A DNA stretch of 64,000 nucleotides from Acinetobacter apis (GTDB lineage Bacteria > Pseudomonadota > Gammaproteobacteria > Pseudomonadales > Moraxellaceae). The stretch lies in contig NZ_FZLN01000001.1 of the NCBI RefSeq assembly GCF_900197575.1, positions 992,001 through 1,056,000 on the forward strand. Direction: 5' to 3'. Position 1 is the stretch's first letter. Each line of letters begins with the position of its first letter. Below the pieces are notes generated by a model. The model was given only the letters and a program-made list of their open reading frames with translations. It did not search any database and was not told where the DNA came from. A program made the position numbers and the translations under genes. Positions 36,824 to 46,631 of the stretch are shown piece by piece.

Positions 36824-37828
36824 ATGTGGCTTAAATCATTTGCAAAAACCAGTCAGTCAACATTACTGTCAAGTGCGCTATTTATTTTAAGTGGCGCAGT
36901 TGCTGAGGCGAATGATTTTTTGCTGTTGCCTAAATATAATGAATTTCGAGAAAAAACCAGCCAAAAATATCAGCTCAGTCCTGCACAAATTGACCAAGCC
37001 ATGCTTGGTGCAAAAAATCGACCGAATATTTTACAAATTATGGAACGCCCAGGCGAAAGTAAACCTTGGTATGATTATCAAAGTATGTTTCTTACTGAAG
37101 GCACCATTGCACGTGGTGTGCGTTTTAAAAACCAATACTTAAATGAGTTGTATCGTGCTGAACACCAATACGGTGTACCTTATTCGGTCATTTTAGGTAT
37201 TTTAGGTGTAGAAACAGGCTATGGAAACAACAAAGGCAGTATTGTGACCCGTGATGCACTGGCTACACTTGCCTTTGGTTATGAACGTCGTAGTGACTAC
37301 TTCACTGATGAACTCGGTGCCCTGATCGCATGGACCTATAAAGAAGGCTACCCAACATCAAGTATTGTTGGCTCCTATGCAGGTGCGATTGGTTACCCAC
37401 AATTTATGCCAAGCAATATTAGTAAATATGGGGTCGATTTTGATGGCAATGGTCATGTTGACCTGCGAAACTCTGCATCTGATGCCATTGCATCTATTGC
37501 CAATTATCTCATGCAACATGGCTGGAGACGTGGACAACCGATTGGGGTCTTAGCGCGTTATACAGGTACGACGCCTGATCAAGTTATTGCTAAAGACTTA
37601 ACACAGCCTGTTCCTTATGGCGTATTAAAGCAACAAGGCGTGCAATCTTTAGATCCATTGGTACAAATTGATGATTTGGAGCTTGTAAATTTAATTCAGT
37701 TACAAGGTGAATTAGGTCCAATTTACTACTTAACATTCCCGAATTTCCAAGTCATTACCACCTATAATCGCAGCCGCATGTATGCAACAGCTGTGTGGCA
37801 GCTCGGCCATGAAGTTTCGCTCCGATAA
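36824..37828 (+). CDS. mltB: Lytic murein transglycosylase B
   Basis: Cleaves peptidoglycan with 1,6-anhydro product formation. It has an N-terminal signal (TLLSSALFILSGAVAEA), no lipobox cysteine, then the SltB/MltB core with the catalytic Glu in GVETGYGNNKG and the substrate-binding AIGYPQFMPSNISKYG. A DFDGNGHVDL calcium-loop-like segment follows. ATG 36824 is used because the earlier TTG (36812) lacks a better ribosome site. It begins 15 bases after rodA. Confidence 0.92.
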   Translation: MWLKSFAKTSQSTLLSSALFILSGAVAEANDFLLLPKYNEFREKTSQKYQLSPAQIDQAMLGAKNRPNILQIMERPGESKPWYDYQSMFLTEGTIARGVRFKNQYLNELYRAEHQYGVPYSVILGILGVETGYGNNKGSIVTRDALATLAFGYERRSDYFTDELGALIAWTYKEGYPTSSIVGSYAGAIGYPQFMPSNISKYGVDFDGNGHVDLRNSASDAIASIANYLMQHGWRRGQPIGVLARYTGTTPDQVIAKDLTQPVPYGVLKQQGVQSLDPLVQIDDLELVNLIQLQGELGPIYYLTFPNFQVITTYNRSRMYATAVWQLGHEVSLR

Positions 37829-38112
37829 AGTGAGATACATAAAAGAAAAATATAGTCAAACACTTTATTAAAAAGTAGGCTAAAAATCAATGAATGTTAC
37901 AATATTGTATATTTTTTAACCTAAAAACCACCTGTTTTTACTGTTTTTGTAACTATTTCCGAACTTAACCTAGACAGATCATAGATAAGCCGAATATTAT
38001 CCCTGCTACACCAAATTACTGCTGTATCAGTCTGATTGGGCATATACTTACACTTTTCAATGATTTAGTTTTATTTATTATTGAAAAAGAGGATCCTTCT
38101 AGGAGATTATTC

Positions 38113-38727
38113 ATGCATTCACCCGCGAAATTATTTGCGATTGCGGCCTTGGGGCTGGTGATATCGCAAACACACGCTGATTTAGTGCAATCCCCCTCTA
38201 TGAGTGTGGACAACGATGCATCAAGTCTGGCAGCAAAAGTACTTAAAAACGATCAACGCGCTTCAAGCTACAACAACCTCTCCTCTCTAAATACACTTTC
38301 AATCACTGAACGTTCTAACGATAAAATCCGTCGTCAAACTTTAGCTTCTAAAGTTGAAGTACCAGAAGATGAACCTTCAGTCATTGATCGCCTAAATACT
38401 GTAGCATCAAATACAGTTCGTAAGTTTAGTCAAACAGGTGTTGCATCTTGGTATGGTCGTCAGTTCCATGGCCGCAAAACAGCCAATGGCGATACTTTTG
38501 ATATGAATGCGCTGACTGCAGCACATCGCAGCTTACCACTCAACTGCTTTATTCGTGTAACGAACAAAGACAATGGTAAAAGCGTTGTGGTCAAAGTGAA
38601 TGATCGTGGTCCATTCCATGGCAACCGTGTTTTAGATTTATCATATGGTGCTGCTAAAAAACTTGGCATTACTAATTCAGGTACTGCAAAAGTTAGCATT
38701 GAACGTGTAGACAGTCCAGCATCTTAA
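38113..38727 (+). CDS. rlpA: RlpA-family septal ring lytic transglycosylase/DPBB protein
   Basis: 204 residues with a signal peptide (LFAIAALGLVISQTHA) but no lipobox cysteine, so it is probably a soluble periplasmic RlpA. The double-psi beta-barrel is clear: GVASWYGRQFHGRKTANGD, LTAAHRSLPLNC, VKVNDRGPFHGNRVLDLS, GAAKKLGI. The SPOR domain of full RlpA is missing. The start follows AGGAGATTATTC. It stands about 280 bases after mltB. Confidence 0.88.
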   Translation: MHSPAKLFAIAALGLVISQTHADLVQSPSMSVDNDASSLAAKVLKNDQRASSYNNLSSLNTLSITERSNDKIRRQTLASKVEVPEDEPSVIDRLNTVASNTVRKFSQTGVASWYGRQFHGRKTANGDTFDMNALTAAHRSLPLNCFIRVTNKDNGKSVVVKVNDRGPFHGNRVLDLSYGAAKKLGITNSGTAKVSIERVDSPAS

Positions 38728-38862
38728 TTCTATATTCCCTCTCTTATTAATATCTTCCATTTTATGAATTGAGACTAAAACGACGGATCGTTTTTTTCTT
38801 CATTTCTGTCATGTCTTTTGTTATTGTGGCTTAAACTTTGACACCGAACATTTTAGACATAA

Positions 38863-38893
38863 AAAAAAGCCCCTGATCAGGGACTTTTATTTT
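38863..38893 (-). terminator. Terminator of tsf
   Basis: On the minus strand AAAAGTCCCTGATCAGGG with complementary CCCTGATCAGGGGCTTTT forms a stem followed by a T-run. Confidence 0.85.
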
Positions 38894-38903
38894 TAACTTC
38901 GAA

Positions 38904-39782
38904 TTACTTGTTGCCAGCAGCTTGTGCAGCAGCAACTTCTTCTGCAAAGCTTAATTCAGCTTTTTTCTCAATACCTTCGCCAACTTCAAAGCGGGCAAAT
39001 TCAACAACTGTAGTCGCTGTAGATTTTAGAACATCAGCAACTTTTTTGTCGTTGTCAATCACGTACATTTGACGCTCAAGAACAACTTCGTTTAAGTATT
39101 TCTCAACTGAACCTGTCACCATTTTCTCAACGATGTTTGCAGGCTTACCAGATTCGATTGCTTTTGCTTCTGCAATTTCTTTTTCTTTTGCAACAAGCTC
39201 AGCAGGAACGTCTTCTGCACGTGCCGCAACTGGGTTAAATGCTGCAATATGCATTGCTAAGCCTTTACCAGTGTCTGCTTGACCTGTGTAAGATACGATA
39301 ACACCGATTTTCAAGCCATGCTTGTACACAGCAAGGTTTTCACCTTCGATGATTTTTGCACGACGAAGTTGGATGTTTTCACCAATTTTTTGAACAAGTG
39401 CAATACGCGCTTCTTCAATAGTTTGTGTTTCGTCGTATTTCAACTCAGCCAATTGAGCAACGTCAACTGTACCAGTTTCTAAAATAACTTGTGCAACGCG
39501 ATTAGAGAAGTTAGAGAAGTTCTCATCTTTTGCAACGAAGTCAGTTTGACAGTTCACTTCAAGTACAACTGCTTTATTACCTTCTTGTACAATGGTGATT
39601 GCACCGTCAGCTGCAATATTACCTGCTTTTTTAGCAGCTTTTGCTTGACCTGACTTACGAAGGTTATCAATTGCAACTTCAACATCGCCATTTGCTTCTG
39701 TTAAAGCTTTTTTGCATTCCATCATTGCAAGACCAGTACGGTCACGTAATTCTTTTACCATGCTTGCAGTAATTGCAGTCAT
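38904..39782 (-). CDS. tsf: Elongation factor Ts
   Basis: Nucleotide-exchange factor for EF-Tu. The N-terminal UBA-like motif VKELRDRTGLAMMECKKAL and the core CQTDFVAKDENFSNF are diagnostic. The length of 292 residues is normal. It is downstream of rpsB as usual, but two hairpins lie between them. The start has AGGAG. Confidence 0.97.
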   Translation of the reverse strand: MTAITASMVKELRDRTGLAMMECKKALTEANGDVEVAIDNLRKSGQAKAAKKAGNIAADGAITIVQEGNKAVVLEVNCQTDFVAKDENFSNFSNRVAQVILETGTVDVAQLAELKYDETQTIEEARIALVQKIGENIQLRRAKIIEGENLAVYKHGLKIGVIVSYTGQADTGKGLAMHIAAFNPVAARAEDVPAELVAKEKEIAEAKAIESGKPANIVEKMVTGSVEKYLNEVVLERQMYVIDNDKKVADVLKSTATTVVEFARFEVGEGIEKKAELSFAEEVAAAQAAGNK

Positions 39783-39821
39783 GTTATTCTCCTAGATTAA
39801 GGTAGAAAATAAATCTTTTAA

Positions 39822-39850
39822 GAAAAACGGCCCAAAAAGTTATGGGCCGT
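39822..39850 (-). terminator. Attenuator-type terminator between rpsB and tsf
   Basis: On the minus strand ACGGCCC and GGGCCGT form a stem with loop ATAACTTTTT, followed by TTTTTC. It would lower tsf transcription relative to rpsB. A similar partial terminator is known in E. coli. Confidence 0.75.
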
Positions 39851-39878
39851 GTGCATGTACTTTTATTGACGCTCAATG

Positions 39879-39907
39879 TGTCATTTTTACATGTCATAAA
39901 AATGACA
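39879..39907. repeat. Second hairpin in the rpsB-tsf spacer
   Basis: TGTCATTTTTA (39879-39889) and TAAAAATGACA (39897-39907) form a perfect 11-bp stem around CATGTCA, just after the rpsB stop. Confidence 0.65.
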
Positions 39908-39928
39908 ATCATGCGTCATAAAAACGCA

Positions 39929-40672
39929 TTAAGCCTCTGGAGCTGTCTCTTCAGTTTTAGCTTGTGCATTTGCTTGAGTCTGAGCATATTCTTTACCAGC
40001 AAGAATCGCATCAGCCATCGCAGAAGCATAAAGCGTTACTGCACGGATCGCATCATCATTACCAGGAATAATGTAATCTACATTATCAGGGTTTGAATTT
40101 GTATCTACAATACCGATAACAGGAATACCAAGATTTTTTGCTTCTTTAATTGCAATTGCTTCGTGGTCAACATCAATGATGAATAAAGCATCAGGCAAAC
40201 CGCCCATGTTTTTAACACCACCTAGTGAACGCTCAAGCTTATCCATTTCACGCGTACGCTCTAATGCTTCACGTTTAGTCAGTTTAGCAAAAGTACCGTC
40301 TTGTGATTGAGTTTGAAGATCTTTCAAACGGCTGATTGATTGGCGAAGTGTTTTCCAGTTCGTCAACATCCCACCTAACCAACGGTGATCAACATATGGT
40401 TGACCTGCACGTTGCGCTTGCTCACGAATAATATTTGAAGCTGCGCGCTTTGTACCTACAAACAATACTTTATTTTTTTTGCTTGCCAATTGGTTTACAA
40501 AATTTAAAGCATCGTTTAACGCAGGAACAGTGTGCTCAAGGTTAATGATGTGAATTTTGTTGCGAGCGCCGAAAATATATTCGCGCATTTTTGGGTTCCA
40601 AAAACGTGTTTGGTGACCAAAGTGTGCGCCTGCTTGAAGAAGGTCGCGCATGCTTACGTTGTAATCTGCCAT
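39929..40672 (-). CDS. rpsB: 30S ribosomal protein S2
   Basis: Small-subunit ribosomal protein. [20 protein letters not shown] and [20 protein letters not shown] are diagnostic, and [18 protein letters not shown] follows. It has an acidic/alanine-rich C-terminal tail. ATG 40672 is chosen over an upstream ATG because the family always begins at this Met and AAGGT precedes it. Its leader of about 200 bases, divergent from map, may carry S2 autoregulation. Confidence 0.97.
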   Translation of the reverse strand: MADYNVSMRDLLQAGAHFGHQTRFWNPKMREYIFGARNKIHIINLEHTVPALNDALNFVNQLASKKNKVLFVGTKRAASNIIREQAQRAGQPYVDHRWLGGMLTNWKTLRQSISRLKDLQTQSQDGTFAKLTKREALERTREMDKLERSLGGVKNMGGLPDALFIIDVDHEAIAIKEAKNLGIPVIGIVDTNSNPDNVDYIIPGNDDAIRAVTLYASAMADAILAGKEYAQTQANAQAKTEETAPEA

Positions 40673-40880
40673 TTCTTTTACCTTAAAGTTTGGGTTAGGC
40701 CTCCATATGTCCTCATTCTCCACCAAATAGGCACCCAGAGTAATGTGTCGACATATGTGCGGATTTTGTTCCCCATAAGATCAGCCTTTGTGTAATAAAT
40801 TTATTCACAAAAGCATTTGATAAAATGGGTGCGTATTTATACCATAGTCACACACAAATTACCAAAAGTTTTTAGTTATC

Positions 40881-41705
40881 ATGAATAGTACATACCAAGC
40901 ACCTAGTCGACTGATTAAAACACCAGATGAAATTGAAAAGATGCGTGTTGCAGGGCGTTTAGCGGCAGAGGTTCTTGAGATGATTAAACCTCATATCAAG
41001 CCCGGTGTGAGCACGCTTGAGATTGATAAAATTTGCCATGACCATATTGTAAATGTACAAGATGCTATTCCTGCTTGTTTAGGTTATGGTGCAGCGCCAG
41101 GTCGTGCTGCATTCCAACATGCAACCTGTACTTCAGTGAATCATGTGGTTTGTCATGGCATTCCATCTGAAAATAAAATCTTAAAAAAGGGTGATATTTT
41201 AAATATTGATGTCACCGTCATTAAAGATGGTTACCACGGCGATACCAACATGATGTATGTGGTGGGCGGTGAGACCAGTATTTTGGCCAATCGCTTATGC
41301 CAAGTGGCACAAGAAGCACTTTATGTTGGGATTGAAAGTGTAAAACCTGGTGCCTATGTTGGCGATATTGGCGCTGTGATTCAGAAGTATGTTGAATCTG
41401 AACGCTTTAGCGTGGTACGTGAATACTGTGGTCACGGCATTGGCTCAGTATTTCATGATGAACCACAAATCTTACATTATGGACAAAAAAATACAGGCAT
41501 GCGTTTAGAAGCAGGCATGACTTTCACCATTGAACCGATGGTCAATGCAGGTGTTTGGCAAACCAAAACATTAGGTGATAAATGGACAGTGGTTACGAAA
41601 GACCATAAATTATCAGCTCAATATGAACATACATTATTGGTTACACCAACAGGGGTCGAAATTTTAACGCCGCGCCCAGATGAAGATTTAAGCCGTTTTG
41701 CTTAA
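40881..41705 (+). CDS. map: Methionine aminopeptidase type I
   Basis: Removes the N-terminal methionine from nascent proteins. The metal ligands are seen in VCHGIPS (His), LNIDVTV (Asp), YHGDTN (Asp), CGHGIG (His), FTIEPM (Glu) and QYEHTLL (Glu). The length of 274 residues is slightly long. It is divergent from rpsB, a common arrangement. Confidence 0.96.
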   Translation: MNSTYQAPSRLIKTPDEIEKMRVAGRLAAEVLEMIKPHIKPGVSTLEIDKICHDHIVNVQDAIPACLGYGAAPGRAAFQHATCTSVNHVVCHGIPSENKILKKGDILNIDVTVIKDGYHGDTNMMYVVGGETSILANRLCQVAQEALYVGIESVKPGAYVGDIGAVIQKYVESERFSVVREYCGHGIGSVFHDEPQILHYGQKNTGMRLEAGMTFTIEPMVNAGVWQTKTLGDKWTVVTKDHKLSAQYEHTLLVTPTGVEILTPRPDEDLSRFA

Positions 41706-41727
41706 TGATAACCTGACCGTTCATGCA

Positions 41728-41758
41728 TAAAAAAAGCCATCAATTGATGGCTTTTTTG
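41728..41758. terminator. Bidirectional terminator, map / nitroreductase
   Basis: AAAAAAGCCATCAA and TTGATGGCTTTTTT form a long stem between converging genes. Confidence 0.9.
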
Positions 41759-41767
41759 TTTGAACTC

Positions 41768-42361
41768 TTACTTAAATGTTTTGAATCGTGTTGCATCTTC
41801 AATAAAATCTTTTTCGCCTGCTGGCGCTTCAATTGAACCAAACACCAATTGAGCATTAAGTTTCCAATTTGCAGGTACATCAAACGCTTTTGCAACCTCT
41901 TCGTCTGCTACAGGACTATAATGCTGTAATGATGCGCCAATTTTTTGCTCTGACAATGCTGTCCATACTGCAAATTGTGCAATTGCGCTTGAATGCTGTG
42001 ACCAAATCGGGAAGTTTTCTGCATAGATTGCAAATTGCTCTTGCAAGCCTTTGACAACATCTTGATCTTCGTAAAATAATACCGTGCCTTTACCCGCAGC
42101 AAAGCTATTTAATTTATTGTCTGTCGACTCGAATTTATCTGCAGGTACAATTTGACGTAATGCCTCTTTCACAATGCCCCAAAACTTTTCATGTGCTGCA
42201 TCAAATAAAATGACTGCACGTGAAGATTGTGAATTAAAAGCAGATGGGCTTAAACGAATTGATTTTTTTATTAGATCTTCAATGGCTTCATTTGATAATT
42301 CAACTTGATTGCCAATTGCATAAATGGTACGGCGATTTTCTATTTCTGTAATAAATGACAT
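41768..42361 (-). CDS. Nitroreductase-family flavoprotein
   Basis: 197-residue FMN-dependent oxidoreductase. The FMN-binding start ITEIENRRTIYAIG is followed by SPSAFNSQSSRAVIL. QHSSAIAQFAVWTALSEQKI then GASLQHYSP are typical of the YdgI/HBN1-like branch. It may reduce nitroaromatics or quinones; the physiological substrate is unknown. It is a single gene. Confidence 0.88.
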   Translation of the reverse strand: MSFITEIENRRTIYAIGNQVELSNEAIEDLIKKSIRLSPSAFNSQSSRAVILFDAAHEKFWGIVKEALRQIVPADKFESTDNKLNSFAAGKGTVLFYEDQDVVKGLQEQFAIYAENFPIWSQHSSAIAQFAVWTALSEQKIGASLQHYSPVADEEVAKAFDVPANWKLNAQLVFGSIEAPAGEKDFIEDATRFKTFK

Positions 42362-42500
42362 CGTATTTCGCTCCTCAATGAGACTTCATTTTTTGAACTA
42401 AAATGAATTATTTATGCTTCTGTTCTTTGATTATATAAATATTTTACAGAACAAATATAGGTTGATCTTTACAACACAGTGTCCTATTTTTGTAATGATA

Positions 42501-42536
42501 AAAAAAGGGCATCGTGTGATTACCATGCCCTTTTTA
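42501..42536 (-). terminator. Terminator of ftsY
   Basis: AAAAAGGGCAT and ATGCCCTTTTT form a stem with a 12-base loop, downstream of ftsY and upstream of the nitroreductase. Confidence 0.85.
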
Positions 42537-42551
42537 ATTGATTAAAAATAA

Positions 42552-43661
42552 CTATTTGTCTGTTTCAAACAAAGCAGCAACAAACGATTTGGCAGAAAAA
42601 GGTCTTAAATCGTCAATTTTTTCACCTACCCCAATAAAGCGAATTGGAACATGTGTTTGGTTGGCAATATTAAATAACACACCGCCTTTGGCTGTACCAT
42701 CTAACTTGGTAATAGTAATACCTGTTAACCCCACCACCTGATCAAACTCTTTGACTTGATTGATTGCATTTTGTCCAGTACCTGCATCAACCACAAGCAT
42801 AATTTCATGTGGCGCAGTCGCATCTGATTTCTGCATGACACGTTTTACTTTACGCAGCTCTTCCATCAAATTGCTTTTATTATGTAAACGCCCTGCTGTA
42901 TCTGCAATTAACACATCAATGCCTCTTGCTTTTGCACTTTCAAATGCATCATAAATCACGGATGCACTGTCAGAACCATGCCCTTGTGCAACCACAGGAA
43001 TATTATTACGCTCACCCCAAATCTGTAATTGTTCTGTTGCAGCCGCACGGAAAGTATCACCTGCAGCTAGCATGACTTTTTTGCCTTCACCCTGTAGCTT
43101 TTTGGCCAATTTACCAATGGTCGTGGTTTTACCTACACCATTAACACCCACCACTAAAATAACATACGGGGTTTTACTACTGTCTATTTCAAGTGGCTTA
43201 ACACAAGGCGCAAGTACACTGACAAGTTCTTCTTGCAAAGCTTTATATAAAGCATTTGAATAAATTAAATCACCACGCGCTGTACGCTCAGTTAAATTTG
43301 TAATAATTCTTTTAGTTGCATCTACACCAATATCTGCAACCAATAATTGCTCTTCAACTTCTTCTAGTAATTCATCATCAATTTCTTTACCACCGATTAA
43401 GATATTTACAATACCATCAGTGAAGTTTTTACGTGTTTTGGTTAGCCCTTCTTTCATCCGCCCAAAAAAGCCACCTTTTGCTTTTTCAGTCTCATGAGCG
43501 TCTTCTTGCTTAGATGGCTCAACTGTAGGTACGTTTTGAGCAGCGGCTGGTGTTTCGACAATAGGAACATCCACCGCAGGTAAGCTTGGCAACGTTACAT
43601 CATCATCACCAATGTCTGCATCAATCAAAAACGTATTCGACCCATTGTTTTGTTTTTGCAT
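42552..43661 (-). CDS. ftsY: Signal recognition particle receptor FtsY
   Basis: GTPase that docks the SRP-ribosome complex at the membrane. An acidic/Pro-rich N-terminal region (about 80 residues) is followed by the NG domain. G1 is VVGVNGVGKTTTIGKLAKKL, then DTFRAAATEQL, DTAGR, TKLDGTAKGGV and the closing GVGEKIDDLRPF. ATG 43661 is chosen because AAGGGAT precedes it; an earlier in-frame codon at 43715 lacks this. The acidic A-domain is shorter than in E. coli. Confidence 0.95.
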   Translation of the reverse strand: MQKQNNGSNTFLIDADIGDDDVTLPSLPAVDVPIVETPAAAQNVPTVEPSKQEDAHETEKAKGGFFGRMKEGLTKTRKNFTDGIVNILIGGKEIDDELLEEVEEQLLVADIGVDATKRIITNLTERTARGDLIYSNALYKALQEELVSVLAPCVKPLEIDSSKTPYVILVVGVNGVGKTTTIGKLAKKLQGEGKKVMLAAGDTFRAAATEQLQIWGERNNIPVVAQGHGSDSASVIYDAFESAKARGIDVLIADTAGRLHNKSNLMEELRKVKRVMQKSDATAPHEIMLVVDAGTGQNAINQVKEFDQVVGLTGITITKLDGTAKGGVLFNIANQTHVPIRFIGVGEKIDDLRPFSAKSFVAALFETDK

Positions 43662-43957
43662 GCTGATCCCTTGAAAAACACGGCGTAAATAAAAAGAAAT
43701 TCTAACATAAATCAAAACAAGAAGGAGGCTGACAACACATCAAATCATTGCATAGGCGCACAAACTTCATTAAAGGAATAAAGACGATCAACCATCACAA
43801 GAATAAAAAGGTCAGCTTAAATACATTTGCCGTCATATAAACTACATGAAATTGGCCACTTACAGAATGTTAACATCTGCAACATATTTACCGCACTATT
43901 TTTCTTCATATCCCCTTATTGTATAAGCTTGTATATCAAAAAGAAAAAGGTCCACTC

Positions 43958-44833
43958 ATGGTAAATAAATTTAATATTCCAGCACAACAACAAGAACATC
44001 CAGGCAGCGATGCACAGTTAAAACCACAAGCTGAATTTATTGCAAAAGATTATCTAGGCAGTAAAAAGCTTGTAGGTAAAGTTGCTTTAATTACAGGTGG
44101 TGATAGCGGCATTGGTCGTGCTGCAGCATTACATTTCGCTAAAGAAGGTGCTGAAGTAGCAATCACCTATTTAAAAGACAGTGATGTAGAAAAAGTAGAT
44201 GCAGAATGGGTGAAAGATTGGGTTGAAAATGAAGGCGGTGTATGCCGTATTTACCCAGTAGATTTACGTCACAGCCAAGAAGGAATTGACCTTGTTAAGC
44301 ATGTTGTTGCAGACTTTGGTAAATTAAACATTGTTGTGAATAATGCAGGCACACAATATCCAAATGATGATTTAGCAACTTTAGAAGATGAACAGTGGTT
44401 AGATACATTTGCTACCAATGTACACTCTATGTTCTATGTTACCAAAGCAGCTTTACCTCATTTAAGCGAAGGCGATGTGATTATTAACACATCATCTGTA
44501 AACGGTTATTTAGGACCAGGTAACATGGTGGATTATTCAACCACCAAAGGCGCGCAAATTTCATTTACCCGTGCGTTATCAAACCAATTGTTAAAGCGCG
44601 GTATTCGTGTAAATGCAATTGCACCAGGCCCTGTATGGACACCGTTACAACCTGCATCACTTGGACGTTTCAACCCTCAATTTGTTGAAAACTATGGTGG
44701 AAATTCACCAATGGAACGTTGTGGACAGCCAAGTGAATTAGGACCAAGCTTTGTATTTTTGGCAAGCAGTGATTCATCATTTATCACAGGTCAAACGCTA
44801 CATCCAAATGGCGGTATGATGGTTGGTGGTTAA
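43958..44833 (+). CDS. SDR-family oxidoreductase (YghA/stress-type)
   Basis: About 291 residues. A short extension (NIPAQQQEHPGSDAQLKP) typical of the YghA/general-stress SDR branch precedes the Rossmann motif TGGDSGIGRAAA. NNAGTQYP, NTSSVNGYLG and the catalytic YSTTKGA follow. It is probably NADP-dependent; the substrate is unknown. ATG 43958 is supported by AAAAAGG seven bases upstream; the upstream TTG start is unlikely. Confidence 0.9.
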   Translation: MVNKFNIPAQQQEHPGSDAQLKPQAEFIAKDYLGSKKLVGKVALITGGDSGIGRAAALHFAKEGAEVAITYLKDSDVEKVDAEWVKDWVENEGGVCRIYPVDLRHSQEGIDLVKHVVADFGKLNIVVNNAGTQYPNDDLATLEDEQWLDTFATNVHSMFYVTKAALPHLSEGDVIINTSSVNGYLGPGNMVDYSTTKGAQISFTRALSNQLLKRGIRVNAIAPGPVWTPLQPASLGRFNPQFVENYGGNSPMERCGQPSELGPSFVFLASSDSSFITGQTLHPNGGMMVGG

Positions 44834-44895
44834 TCTATAAATTTTAAAACCATTTGTTGATGCGGTATCATTTATCGACATGAACAAATGGTTTT

Positions 44896-45222
44896 TTATT
44901 TGGGTTTGGTAGGATCAAGAGCCGGATAAGTTTGAATGCTTTTGCGCTCGCGTTCATAAGCACGAACCAACTGAAAATAAGTGCCTTGATCTATTTTTGG
45001 CTGCCGAAGTGCCTGTTTGGCAAGACGCTGGGTTAAAGGATATTGACTTTGATGAGCGACAGTTACCACATATTGATATTGCTGATCTGATACAGAAACC
45101 TTTAATAATGCATATGCATAAATAAATACACAGCAAATCACCACTGCTACAGTAATATATGGCATGCGCTGCCATGAAATAGTTTCATCAATCTTTTGAT
45201 AAAGCCGTGTTGACTTAAACAT
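44896..45222 (-). CDS. Hypothetical single-pass membrane protein
   Basis: About 108 residues with one transmembrane helix (ITVAVVICCVFIYAYALL) and a basic C-terminal domain with alanine/glutamine-rich helices (SQYPLTQRLAKQALRQPK). ATG 45222 is chosen because AAGGGG precedes it; the frame runs 24 codons further up without a ribosome site. I do not recognise a family. Confidence 0.7.
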   Translation of the reverse strand: MFKSTRLYQKIDETISWQRMPYITVAVVICCVFIYAYALLKVSVSDQQYQYVVTVAHQSQYPLTQRLAKQALRQPKIDQGTYFQLVRAYERERKSIQTYPALDPTKPK

Positions 45223-45294
45223 GATTCCCCTTAACTGCCCATTTGCTGACCAAGTACTACGGTCTAAATCCACATCATTACATAAAATAGTCAT

Positions 45295-45604
45295 CTACAT
45301 GTGCAAGGTGTATTTTATATTTACAATTTAAAATAATGAATATGTCACGAGACAAAGATTGTGAACTGATCACCCTTTAAAAATATTCTTTGAAACATTT
45401 GTTAAATCTTTATCACATTATTCTATATAAGAGCTCTTTTTCTTTACCAAATGCTCATGTAGAATGAATCTATACCAAGCTGGAATCAGGATGAACTGGC
45501 CTTAGGTATAGATGTAATATTTGTTTAACACAATCACGTTAAATTGAATATTAGGACTTGTGAGAAGTCCTTAAAATCATAACTAGAAAATTAAGGAGCT
45601 TAAT
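45295..45604. other. Intergenic leader region before the Sel1-like gene
   Basis: 310 bases without coding character. TATACC-AAG (45471-45479) can pair with CTTAGGTATA (45501-45510). AGGACTTGTGAGAAGTCCT (45553-45571) forms a seven-base stem shortly before the start of the downstream gene. This may be a structured 5' leader or small RNA. Confidence 0.4.
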
Positions 45605-45838
45605 ATGATTCAACAACTCTCTCAGCATGACTTAGAGCATGTATATACTACAGCAGTGAATACAATTCAATCGCAAATGAACTTTTCAGATGCTGTAACT
45701 GATCTAGAAAACGTAGCGCGTGCAGGACATGGTAAAGCGGCACTTTTTCTAGCAGAGCTTTATTTACAAGGCTTCCGTGTAGAACGTGATAGCTATAAAG
45801 CTGAATACTGGCAAAAGATGGCAACCATGGTTGCTTAG
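45605..45838 (+). CDS. Small Sel1-repeat-like protein (77 aa)
   Basis: 77 residues with one Sel1/TPR-like helical pair: AVTDLENVARAGHGKAALFL then AELYLQGFRVERDSYKAEYW. It has no signal peptide. The start follows a strong TAAGGAG. A terminator directly follows. The function is unknown; such small Sel1 proteins are common in Acinetobacter. Confidence 0.8.
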   Translation: MIQQLSQHDLEHVYTTAVNTIQSQMNFSDAVTDLENVARAGHGKAALFLAELYLQGFRVERDSYKAEYWQKMATMVA

Positions 45839-45839
45839 T

Positions 45840-45865
45840 AAAACGTCACCTCGGTGGCGTTTTGT
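45840..45865 (+). terminator. Terminator after the Sel1-like gene
   Basis: AAAACGTCACC and GGTGGCGTTTT form a stem with one mismatch and a two-base loop, followed by GTTTTAT. Confidence 0.8.
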
Positions 45866-45904
45866 TTTATGGGCATATTGTATTGCCCCACACCCTTCTC
45901 ACTG

Positions 45905-46318
45905 CTATTTTGATGATGTATTGTGTTTTTGCTCTAAAAACTTAAGCCAAAAATAACCCGCCAACAACCCCAAGCCAATCACATATAGAATCGCTGCCGC
46001 ATTTAGAAAAATAAGATTATGATCTTGGGTTAAAATCCCAAATAACAGCCCGCAAATTGCAGGCGATAATAAAGCATTTGATCCTTCAGACACCGTGGGC
46101 GTCACTAAGCATGCAAATAAAATAAGTGTTGTGATTGTACAAAAAGCCGAATATGGCTTAGTAATCAAATACCAACTGAGCAAAACCAAAAACACGCCTA
46201 CACAATAAACAGTGATTGCAATCATCCCTTCTGGAAAGGCATCCAATAAAGAAAGTAATTGATGTAAAACACCGTCTTGTGTATTAAGCACCGCGTAATC
46301 CCTCAGGTTCAACCGCAT
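45905..46318 (-). CDS. Small polytopic membrane protein, unknown
   Basis: Up to 137 residues with four hydrophobic segments ([67 protein letters not shown]). The listed ATG start overlaps ycgL by 35 bases. A GTG at 46291, overlapping the ycgL stop, gives a more usual coupling and removes only nine residues. It is the last gene of an rnd-ycgL unit. No family is recognised. Confidence 0.7.
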   Translation of the reverse strand: MRLNLRDYAVLNTQDGVLHQLLSLLDAFPEGMIAITVYCVGVFLVLLSWYLITKPYSAFCTITTLILFACLVTPTVSEGSNALLSPAICGLLFGILTQDHNLIFLNAAAILYVIGLGLLAGYFWLKFLEQKHNTSSK

Positions 46319-46583
46319 TCGGATTAATTAAGCCTTCAGGCGGTACTTGAATAAAAAAGCCTCTCGTGGTGAGAGAATCAATCACATGGTGAATATTTAC
46401 ACGTGCAAGTTTTTCGCGTGTGCTTAAATCTAAGCTCATTACAAATGTCGCTTTACCAAAGGCAACGCGCATCGCATCAGGAATGACAGACAATGGATCT
46501 GTGTTCTCATCTTGCTGTTCTGATCGCGCAATATAAAGGTACATTTCATCTTTTTTGCTTGAGCGGTAAATATCACAATTCAT
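46284..46583 (-). CDS. ycgL: YcgL-domain protein
   Basis: 99 residues of the YcgL/DUF709 family: [17 protein letters not shown], then VPDAMR-like [20 protein letters not shown] and [16 protein letters not shown]. The function is uncertain. In many gammaproteobacteria it follows rnd, as here, with about 50 bases between them. Confidence 0.9.
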   Translation of the reverse strand: MNCDIYRSSKKDEMYLYIARSEQQDENTDPLSVIPDAMRVAFGKATFVMSLDLSTREKLARVNIHHVIDSLTTRGFFIQVPPEGLINPNAVEPEGLRGA

Positions 46584-46631
46584 AACAGACCTTTATCGTT
46601 AAACAGCTTATCTTTTCAATTATACAAGAGA

